Shown one piece after another: positions 1 to 5,489 of a DNA stretch of 5,489 nucleotides. The stretch comes from SZUA-521 sp041738285. GTDB taxonomy: Bacteria > Pseudomonadota > Gammaproteobacteria > Pseudomonadales > Azotimanducaceae. The notes under the pieces are model-generated. The model ran no database searches. It was given only the letters and a program-made list of their open reading frames with translations, and was not told where the DNA came from. The stretch is from contig JBGSQB010000107.1 in assembly GCA_041738285.1 (NCBI GenBank), positions 1 through 5,489 on the forward strand, read 5' to 3'. The stretch's first letter is position 1; every line of letters starts with the position of its first letter. Position numbers and translations under genes: made by a program.

Positions 1-1371
1 ACCCGCACCGAAAAAGACTCCATGGGCGAGATGCCCGTCCCCGCCGACGCCATCTACGGTGCCTCCACCGCCCGCGCCGTCGCCAACTTTCCGATTGCTA
101 ATCGACCCCTTCCGGGGGCCGTCATCCACGCCTTCGGCCACCTCAAGGCCGCCTGCGCCCAGGCCAACCTCGACCTCGGCAAACTCGACAAGAAACTCGC
201 GGATGCCATCATCGCCGCGTCGAATGAGGTCGCCGAAGGCAAGCACGATGCCCACTTCCCCGTCGATGTCTACCAGACCGGCTCCGGCACCAGCACCAAC
301 ATGAACGTCAATGAAGTCGTTGCGCACCTTGCGAGTACCGCCGCCGCGAGCGCCGTGCATCCGAACGACGATGTCAACATGTGTCAGTCGAGTAACGATG
401 TCATCCCGAGTGCGATGCACGTTGGCGCGGCGGTGCAGCTGACCGCGACGCTGATTCCGGCGATGGAACATCTGGCTGCTGTCATCGAACGTCGCGGCGC
501 GGCGCTTGCCACTGTGGTGAAGACCGGGCGCACGCACTTGATGGACGCGATGCCCTTGACCTTCGCCCAGGAATTGTCGGGTTGGGCGGCGCAGGTACGT
601 AGCGCGATCCAGCGCCTGCTGTCGGTGCTGCCACGGCTGTTCGAGCTACCGCTCGGCGGAACGGCGATTGGCACGGGCGTCAATGCGCATCCAGAGTTTG
701 CGGCACGGGCGGTTACTCACTTGCGCAGGGCGACCGGGCTCGACTTTAACGTCGCGGGCAATGCCTTTCAGGGGATGGCCGCCCAGGACACCGCGGTGGA
801 ACTGTCGGGTCAGCTGCGCGGCGCGGCGGTTGTGCTGATGAAGATTGCCAACGATCTGCGGTGGATGAACAGCGGACCACTGGCTGGACTCGGCGAGATC
901 ACGCTGCGTCCACTGCAACCCGGCAGCAGCATCATGCCCGGCAAGGTCAACCCAGTCGTGCCGGAAGCGGTGGCGATGGCGATGACGCAAGTCATCGGCA
1001 ACGATGCAGCGGTGGCCGTCGCCGGTCAGTCCGGGAACTTTCAGCTGAACGTCATGCTGCCGCTGATCGCGCGCAACCTCTTGTCCAGTATTGGGTTGCT
1101 CGCACGCGCGTCGCATGCGTTGGCGGACGATGCGATCAGCGACTTCACAGTCAATCATGCGGCGATCGATGCCGCGCTTGCGCGCAATCCGATACTCGTG
1201 ACCGCGCTCAATCCCATCATCGGTTACGAGCAGGCAGCCGCAATCGCCAAGCGCGCGTATGCCCAAGGTCGCGCGGTCATCGATGTGGCGCAGGAAATGA
1301 CGTCGATTCCGCGTTCCGAACTCGAGCAGTTGCTCGACCCCGTAGCGCTGACGCGCGGCGGCATCCCTTGA
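1..1371 (+). CDS. fumC: Class II fumarate hydratase (fumarase C), 5'-partial
   Basis: Catalyses reversible hydration of fumarate to L-malate in the TCA cycle; class II enzymes are iron-independent cytosolic homotetramers. Numbering from the ATG at base 22, the sequence shows TGSGTSTNMN (86-95), SSND (123-126), GRTH with the probable catalytic His172, GGTAIGTG (212-219), and the superfamily signature GSSIMPGKVNP (301-311, bases 922-954), whose serine loop carries the catalytic base in this family. The frame is open upstream of that ATG and encodes TRTEKDS, which matches the usual fumarase N-terminus (T-R-x-E-x-D-x-x-G), so the ATG at 22 is internal and the true start lies just before the window. 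The 456 visible residues compare with 467 in E. coli FumC, so only a few are missing. Aspartase and argininosuccinate lyase share the signature, but the overall pattern fits fumarase best. It is followed closely by a CoA-transferase gene on the same strand. Confidence 0.95.
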   Translation, partial: TRTEKDSMGEMPVPADAIYGASTARAVANFPIANRPLPGAVIHAFGHLKAACAQANLDLGKLDKKLADAIIAASNEVAEGKHDAHFPVDVYQTGSGTSTNMNVNEVVAHLASTAAASAVHPNDDVNMCQSSNDVIPSAMHVGAAVQLTATLIPAMEHLAAVIERRGAALATVVKTGRTHLMDAMPLTFAQELSGWAAQVRSAIQRLLSVLPRLFELPLGGTAIGTGVNAHPEFAARAVTHLRRATGLDFNVAGNAFQGMAAQDTAVELSGQLRGAAVVLMKIANDLRWMNSGPLAGLGEITLRPLQPGSSIMPGKVNPVVPEAVAMAMTQVIGNDAAVAVAGQSGNFQLNVMLPLIARNLLSSIGLLARASHALADDAISDFTVNHAAIDAALARNPILVTALNPIIGYEQAAAIAKRAYAQGRAVIDVAQEMTSIPRSELEQLLDPVALTRGGIP

Positions 1372-1391
1372 TTCACCCGCACAACACATTC

Positions 1392-1396
1392 GAGGA
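1392..1396 (+). promoter_or_regulatory. Ribosome binding site of the CoA-transferase gene
   Basis: GAGGA lies 6 bases before the ATG at 1403, a standard Shine-Dalgarno sequence and spacing. It supports that start codon. The 31-base gap between the fumarase stop and this ATG shows no hairpin and no clear promoter, so read-through from the fumarase gene is likely. Confidence 0.7.
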
Positions 1397-1402
1397 CTGA
1401 TC

Positions 1403-2614
1403 ATGACCGCGCCATTGGATGATATTCGCGTGATCGAAGTGGACAGCTGGATGGCGGCGCCCAGCGCCGGTGCGATCCTCGCTGATCTCGGCGCCGATGT
1501 GATCAAGGTAGAGCCGATCTCGGGCGATCCCATGCGTGGCATGAGTCGTCCCACCAAAGGTGTGGAAGGCGTCGACGGATTCGACTTCCAGTTCGACGTC
1601 GACAATCGCGGCAAGCGTTCGATAGCGGTTGCGCTCGATCGTCCGGAAGGCGCGGCCCTGGTCCGCCGCCTCGTTGGCGATGCCCAGGTGTTCATGTGCA
1701 ATCTGCTGCCCAAGCGCCAACAGAAATTCGGTCTCGATCCAGCGTCACTTGCCAAGGAGAACGCGCGACTCGTGCACGCGACTTTGACGGGCTACGGTAC
1801 GTCAGGGCCGGATGCCTGGCGACCTGGGTACGACGTCACCGCATTCTTTGGCCGCTCCGGCCTGTATGACGCGATGCGCGAAGGTGATGCCGGCACCGTG
1901 CCGATGGCACGGCCGGCGCAGGGAGATCACACCACGGGTCTTGCGTTGGTCGGCGCCATTCTCGCGGCCCTGCGCATGGCCGAGCGCAGCGGCGAGTTCC
2001 AGATTGTCGAAACGTCGCTGTTCGAAACCGCGGTGTGGACCCAGGCGAGCGACTATGGCGTCACCGCGGTCGACCGCGCACCGGTGCGGCGCAGGGCGCG
2101 ACACGAGATGCTGTCGCCGACAGCGAATCGATTCCCGTGTGGTGATGGCAAGTGGGTGGTGTTCAACATGCCGGAAGCAGGCGCCTGGCCGAAGTTCTGC
2201 AAGGCCATCGGTGGCGATGCGCTGCTCGAAGACAAGCGCTTTGCCGATGCATCCGGTCGTTACCGGCACATGGGCGAGCTCGTCGCCGGCATCGACCAGG
2301 CTCTGGCCAAGCGCAGTCGCGATGAGTGGGGCGCGATCTTCGACCGCGAAGGATTGATCTGGGGGCCGGTACTCGCACTGCACGAGGTCGCGGCCGATGA
2401 GCAAGCACATGCGATTGGACTCTTCCCAGAGCTTTCGCATCCGCGCATCGGCGACTATCGAACCGTGAACATCCCGATGCGCTTTGCCACAGCCGATGTG
2501 AAACCGCGCGCTACGTCCCCCACCTTGGGTGAGCACACACGCGCGCTACTGAGCGAACTCGGCTTGACCGCGGTCGAGATTCAAGGACTCGTCGATGGCG
2601 CCGTCGTCGCCTGA
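1403..2614 (+). CDS. Class III CoA-transferase (CaiB/BaiF family)
   Basis: Family members move CoA from an acyl-CoA donor to a carboxylic acid acceptor in the cytosol through an aspartyl-CoA anhydride intermediate. The 403-residue protein has the usual length. It opens with the family pattern I-R-V-I-E-V-D, then LADLGADVIKVEP (26-38), GDPMR (41-45), NRGKRSIAV (68-76) and the GYGTSGPDA stretch (130-138). Asp175 in the GDHTTG motif aligns with the nucleophile Asp169 of formyl-CoA transferase. The C-terminal half holds the expected small-domain segment around residues 235-345 and a closing LGEHTRALLSELG-type motif. The start is set by a good Shine-Dalgarno sequence. The substrate cannot be read from sequence: carnitine, oxalate, bile acid, steroid or aromatic acid transferases, and racemases of this fold, all look alike at this level. 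A crotonase gene lies about 2.4 kb away on the other strand, but that does not fix a pathway. The last 69 bases overlap the convergent protease gene. Confidence 0.93.
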   Translation: MTAPLDDIRVIEVDSWMAAPSAGAILADLGADVIKVEPISGDPMRGMSRPTKGVEGVDGFDFQFDVDNRGKRSIAVALDRPEGAALVRRLVGDAQVFMCNLLPKRQQKFGLDPASLAKENARLVHATLTGYGTSGPDAWRPGYDVTAFFGRSGLYDAMREGDAGTVPMARPAQGDHTTGLALVGAILAALRMAERSGEFQIVETSLFETAVWTQASDYGVTAVDRAPVRRRARHEMLSPTANRFPCGDGKWVVFNMPEAGAWPKFCKAIGGDALLEDKRFADASGRYRHMGELVAGIDQALAKRSRDEWGAIFDREGLIWGPVLALHEVAADEQAHAIGLFPELSHPRIGDYRTVNIPMRFATADVKPRATSPTLGEHTRALLSELGLTAVEIQGLVDGAVVA

Positions 2615-4012
2615 GAGACAGTCGATGCGGTATGAATGGAACTCGGTGTTTCCGGGTACGCCGAAGTACCGCATCTGCGTATCGTCGATGTGGTCGATCG
2701 TGTAGCGCTGCAACTCGTCGATGTCGATGTCCGCGGCTTCGTCCTGGCGGCGCAGATAGCGAGTTGCAAGCGTTGCGCCGTGCACTTGCCAGCGCCCCGT
2801 GTAGTAGGTCGGTCGGACATCGCCGCCATTGTGTGCGGTGAATTCGACCTCGAGTTGGGCGTCGTCGTGAAAGCGGATCCACCAGTCGATCGAATTGTCC
2901 GGGTCCTCGGCGATCGATCCTCGCCAGCATCCCAACAGCATGGTGTCGGCGAGCTGGACGTTGCCGGTGCCGGTGTCGCGGGCAGCAACGATGTCCTCGA
3001 GCGGCGGGAAGTCCTTGGCCGCTGCCAGCGCTGCCGCGATTCGCTCGCTGGCGCGCGGATGTGTTGATGCATAGTGGAATATTCCGCCGTCGGTCGTTTC
3101 ACCTTTGATCCGGGTCAGTGCGTAGGCAAACCACTCGGGTGATACGCCGTGATCGGCCAGGTGAGCGAAGGCCATCGCGTCGGCTTCGAGTTCGAACGCC
3201 TGTGAATAATGTCCGTTCAGAAAGAACGTCGGCACTGCGAGCACGACGGCGGCCGCCGCGTTCACGTCGGCGGTGAGAAACGCGGTCAGCACGAGAATCG
3301 CCGAACTCTGCAGCACGCTGCGCAGCACGTGACGACCTTCGTGGTGCCCCACTTCATGGGCAATCACCGCGATCAGTGCATCGTCATCGTCGAGCGTGGC
3401 GATCAGTTCGTCGGTGATGAGGATCGTGCCGCCAGGAATGGCGAACGCATTGGCGTCACCCAACGCGCGAAACTGAACCTCGTACGCACGTCCGCTGTCG
3501 CTGCTGCTCGTGAGTTCCGCCGTGCGTTCCCGAATACGTGTCTGCACCGACTCGGGAACGGCACTTGGCGCGAAGGCCGTTTCGTCGAGCGCCATCAGCA
3601 CCTGCTCGCCCAGCACGCGTTCGGCCGCAAGCGGTATTTCCTGTGCGATGCGGTTTGCCAGCCAGGGCAGACCAAGCGTGAAGAACAGGACAGTCGCGGC
3701 GATCGTGAAGACCAATGATGCGGCGATCGCGTGCGGGTGTCGTTCGAGCGTGTCGATCAGCTGCTCGGTGCGCTGGCGCGGAATCAAGCCATCGACCGCG
3801 TCGTTGTTGTCGGTATGGAGTTGGCTGCCGTCGTGGAGTGTCAGCACCCGGCGCGTGCGAGCGAGTCGCGATGTGGTACGGATGTCCGCAAGCGACTCAC
3901 GGCGTGACCAGGACGACGCAGCGATGGTGACGTACGAACCACTTGCCGAGACCTGCACGGGTTCGGCCCGCGCCGAACCCATGGGATAGAACAGGGCGTC
4001 AAACGTCGTCAC
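2546..4012 (-). CDS. Membrane-anchored M48 zinc metalloprotease with N-terminal beta domain and extra C-terminal domain
   Basis: Probable zinc endopeptidase, 488 residues. Residues 1-90 resemble the small beta-rich domain (DUF7092 type) seen at the front of some proteobacterial M48 proteases, with the S-x-R-A-x-P-V pattern near 13-20 and R-R-V-L-T-L-H-D-G near 54-62. One strong hydrophobic segment at about 97-118 should anchor it in the inner membrane. The peptidase domain has HEVGH (219-223; His219 and His223 zinc ligands, Glu220 catalytic), a hydrophobic stretch at 236-264, and EADAM with Glu276 as third zinc ligand. THPRASERI (317-325) is the conserved tail of M48 domains. Residues from about 350 to 488 are additional. 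The start is a GTG overlapping the upstream YjgN stop as GTGA; a later ATG at 3982 would remove part of the N-terminal motif, so I prefer GTG. No strong Shine-Dalgarno sequence precedes it, which fits translational coupling. The target protein is unknown. Confidence 0.9.
   Translation of the reverse strand: MTTFDALFYPMGSARAEPVQVSASGSYVTIAASSWSRRESLADIRTTSRLARTRRVLTLHDGSQLHTDNNDAVDGLIPRQRTEQLIDTLERHPHAIAASLVFTIAATVLFFTLGLPWLANRIAQEIPLAAERVLGEQVLMALDETAFAPSAVPESVQTRIRERTAELTSSSDSGRAYEVQFRALGDANAFAIPGGTILITDELIATLDDDDALIAVIAHEVGHHEGRHVLRSVLQSSAILVLTAFLTADVNAAAAVVLAVPTFFLNGHYSQAFELEADAMAFAHLADHGVSPEWFAYALTRIKGETTDGGIFHYASTHPRASERIAAALAAAKDFPPLEDIVAARDTGTGNVQLADTMLLGCWRGSIAEDPDNSIDWWIRFHDDAQLEVEFTAHNGGDVRPTYYTGRWQVHGATLATRYLRRQDEAADIDIDELQRYTIDHIDDTQMRYFGVPGNTEFHSYRIDCLSGDDGAIDESLNLDRGQAEFAQ
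4009..4012 (-). other. GTGA stop/start overlap between yjgN-like and M48 genes
   Basis: On the minus strand the four bases read GTGA: GTG starts the protease and TGA ends the YjgN-like gene. Such 4-base overlaps usually mean termination-reinitiation by the same ribosome, so the two proteins are likely made in linked amounts. Confidence 0.85.
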
Positions 4013-5049
4013 AGGGACAGGTCCACGTCGAACAGATCCGCCGCTTCCGCGCCAGTTGCACTCTGCCCGCCGCTGGATCTACCCGAGAACGCCGACAAGT
4101 CGCCGCTGGCGAGTAGCGTCATTCGCTCGGCCCGATAGCGCGCGAGCCGGATCTGGGCCCACGGAATCAACAGGCCCACCGTCGCGATGATCGCCACGGT
4201 GTTCGACAGGTATATCCAGGCGATGTCTTTGACGCGCAGGCGCGACAGCAACGCATGCTCGCCCAGTCGACTGGTGTTGAATACGAGATTGGTGACCGAC
4301 ACGCTGATGTAGGTCCAGCCGAGAAACATGGCGAGGTATAGCAGGACCATGGTGGCAAGCAGGTAGATGTCGGCGTAGGTCGCAGGTGCGCCACTCGTGA
4401 CGGACACACCCATCACGATGATCGTTGCGCCGCCGAAACCGAGCAGCATGACGACGCTCGCGACAATGTAGATGAACGCGAAGTCGCCGATATGGGCACC
4501 AAAGTGAAACGGAATATCGCCGTATCGGTGTCCCGTGACCATGAATCTACGCTGCCGGTAGCGGACGTACGGAAATATCAGGCCCAGTGTGGGCACAACG
4601 AGCAGCAGCAGCCAGAAATACGGCCCCCACGCGTTGCGCAGTTGGCCATCGAACTGAAAGCAGAGGCTGTTGAACGCCGAGTAGCGCGCACGGAATCTCC
4701 AACCGTTGACGACAATCCACGGTGTTGCGACGAACAGCGTCGCGATCAGAGCAACCTGCGCAATCGGGTTGAATTCACCGAGTACGACGTACACGACGAG
4801 TAGCGCTGCAGCAATCAGTCGGCCACGCAGCACGACCAGTGGTGGCGCGGTGTACTGAAATGGCGCGCCGTCGATCGATGTGTTGCCGTAGAAGTAACGC
4901 TCGCGCCGCACCTTGGCCCACGCCGAGAAGATGCCGAGCGTGAGGATCGTGAGCGCGAGATTGACGATCCAGATGGAGAAATACTCTTGTGACCGGCCCC
5001 CAAACAGAAACGGTATCTCGCGCGATGAGTTCGCGGCTGCGTCGCTCAA
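4009..5049 (-). CDS. YjgN family (DUF898) polytopic inner-membrane protein
   Basis: Integral membrane protein of unknown biochemical function, 346 residues from the proposed TTG start. The diagnostic DUF898 block is near the N-terminus: F-L-F-G-G (14-18), Y-F-x-I-W-x-x-N (23-30), then LTLGIFSAWAKVRRERYFYGNT (37-58 region) followed by G-x-x-F-x-Y. Hydrophobic segments near 23-45, 75-91, 95-115, 143-164, 189-213, 228-250 and 277-299 suggest six or seven membrane spans. PWAQIRLARYRAERM (296-310) and the acidic tail ATGAEAADLFDVDLSL are also typical of the family. The frame is open further upstream to an ATG at 5193, but that stretch (M-P-S-S-A-I-R...) lies wholly inside the crotonase gene, looks like antiframe sequence and has no family resemblance. 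TTG at 5049 is the only start-type codon just before the conserved block and has a purine-rich site upstream. The M48 protease downstream overlaps it by 4 bases, so the two likely work together. Confidence 0.9.
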   Translation of the reverse strand: MSDAAANSSREIPFLFGGRSQEYFSIWIVNLALTILTLGIFSAWAKVRRERYFYGNTSIDGAPFQYTAPPLVVLRGRLIAAALLVVYVVLGEFNPIAQVALIATLFVATPWIVVNGWRFRARYSAFNSLCFQFDGQLRNAWGPYFWLLLLVVPTLGLIFPYVRYRQRRFMVTGHRYGDIPFHFGAHIGDFAFIYIVASVVMLLGFGGATIIVMGVSVTSGAPATYADIYLLATMVLLYLAMFLGWTYISVSVTNLVFNTSRLGEHALLSRLRVKDIAWIYLSNTVAIIATVGLLIPWAQIRLARYRAERMTLLASGDLSAFSGRSSGGQSATGAEAADLFDVDLSL

Positions 5050-5053
5050 CCGT

Positions 5054-5489
5054 TCAGCGTCCCTTGAAGACGGGCGAACGCTTCTCGGCGAATGCTCTGC
5101 GGCCTTCCTTGTAGTCCTCGCTGTCGAAGCAGGCATCGACCAGCGGTGCCACGTCGCGAGCGGCTTCGACTTGCGAATAGCGCTCGAAGGCATTGATCGC
5201 GCGCTTGGCGGCGCGAATGGTGAGCGGCGCGTTGCCCGCGATCTTCAGTACGTAGCTGCGAACGTGTGCATCGATCTGATCCTCGGCAACGATGGCATTG
5301 ATCAAACCCAGACGCAGGGCCTCCTCCGCACCGAGAAAGCGGGCGCTGAACAGGATGTCGCGTGCCGCAGACGGTCCTACCAGGCGCGCCAGCGCCGCCG
5401 TCCCTGCGTACTCGTAGCCGAGACCGAGCCGCGCGGCCGGAATGCCGAACTGAGACGCAGGCGTTGCGAAGCGCACGTCGGCATTGAGC
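5054..5489 (-). CDS. Crotonase-fold protein, enoyl-CoA hydratase/isomerase-like, C-terminal part (5'-partial)
   Basis: Only the C-terminal 144 or so residues are present; the gene continues past the right edge. In-frame codons before the GTG at 5476 read L-N-A-D, giving A-D-V-R-F-A-T, which is the standard crotonase strand (D-x-R-x-A), so that GTG is internal. Crotonase features seen are FGIPAARLGLGY (10-21 counted from that GTG), LVGPSAARDILFSAR (32-46), the A-x-E-A-L-x-x-G-L-I-N motif (50-60), NAPLTIRAAK in the helical region, and the ending E-K-R-x-P-V-F-K-G-R. Members bind acyl-CoA thioesters and stabilise an enolate through an oxyanion hole, which lies in the missing part. Aligned by eye to rat mitochondrial hydratase, the first catalytic Glu is replaced by Ala and the second by Asp, so plain 2-enoyl-CoA hydratase activity is uncertain. 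Other crotonase reactions (isomerase, decarboxylase, hydrolase) remain possible. Its stop lies 4 bases before the proposed YjgN start. Confidence 0.88.
   Translation of the reverse strand, partial: LNADVRFATPASQFGIPAARLGLGYEYAGTAALARLVGPSAARDILFSARFLGAEEALRLGLINAIVAEDQIDAHVRSYVLKIAGNAPLTIRAAKRAINAFERYSQVEAARDVAPLVDACFDSEDYKEGRRAFAEKRSPVFKGR
5060..5065 (-). promoter_or_regulatory. Ribosome binding site deciding the TTG start of the YjgN-like gene
   Basis: AAGGGA on the minus strand sits inside the last codons of the crotonase gene, 10 bases before TTG at 5049. The spacing is slightly long. It is the best Shine-Dalgarno candidate near the conserved N-terminus and supports the short start over the upstream ATG at 5193. 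Confidence 0.5.

Noticed and set aside
861..1400. Plus-strand open frame of 179 codons inside the fumarase
   Set aside because: Runs in another frame under the conserved fumarase signature; composition (Arg, Gln, Ser, His rich) is that of an off-frame translation.
1372..1402. Possible terminator or promoter between fumarase and CoA-transferase genes
   Set aside because: The 31-base gap shows no inverted repeat with a T-run and no convincing -35/-10 pair; only a Shine-Dalgarno sequence is supported.
646..1755. Long open frame of 369 codons on the minus strand across the fumarase and CoA-transferase genes
   Set aside because: It is antisense to two clearly recognised genes, is rich in Arg, Ser and Pro as expected of GC-rich shadow frames, and has no recognisable domain.
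1802..2536. Minus-strand open frame of 244 codons opposite the CoA-transferase
   Set aside because: Fully antisense to a strong family match, with no domain resemblance and no ribosome binding site that I could see.
3209..3718. Plus-strand open frame of 169 codons opposite the M48 protease
   Set aside because: Covers the antisense of the HEVGH and EADAM motifs; the zinc protease on the other strand explains the sequence.
5050..5193. N-terminal extension of the YjgN-like protein to ATG at 5193
   Set aside because: The extra 48 residues lie inside the crotonase coding region, do not resemble the DUF898 family and have off-frame composition; TTG at 5049 fits better.

Overview
The window is GC-rich, gene-dense bacterial DNA with five protein-coding genes, two of them cut by the window edges, and almost no non-coding sequence. 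Codon use, protein style and the YjgN/M48 gene pair point to a proteobacterium. A gammaproteobacterium is my best guess, but this is an inference from general resemblance and not from a marker gene. I see no rRNA, tRNA, CRISPR array, insertion sequence, phage gene or attachment site.

Left half, + strand: a class II fumarase (its first few codons lie before base 1) is followed after 31 bases by a class III (CaiB/BaiF-type) CoA-transferase with its own Shine-Dalgarno sequence. They are probably co-transcribed. The fumarase acts in the TCA cycle; the CoA-transferase activates an unidentified carboxylic acid.

Right half, - strand, read from high to low coordinates: the C-terminal part of a crotonase-fold (enoyl-CoA hydratase/isomerase-like) protein that runs off the right edge, then a polytopic YjgN/DUF898 membrane protein that probably starts at a TTG only 4 bases after the crotonase stop, then an M48 zinc metalloprotease whose GTG start overlaps the YjgN stop (GTGA). 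This tight spacing indicates one transcript with translational coupling, at least between YjgN and the protease. YjgN next to an M48 protease is a pairing I recall from proteobacterial genomes; the role of the pair is not established.

The two transcription units converge, and their last genes overlap tail to tail by 69 bases. The most interesting observations are the extra C-terminal domain on the M48 protease (about 140 residues, lipocalin-like in pattern), the exact coincidence of that protein's tail with the antisense overlap, and the apparent loss of a canonical catalytic glutamate in the crotonase. I do not see convincing evidence for a wholly new multi-gene system; the YjgN-M48 pair is the nearest candidate for under-described biology.
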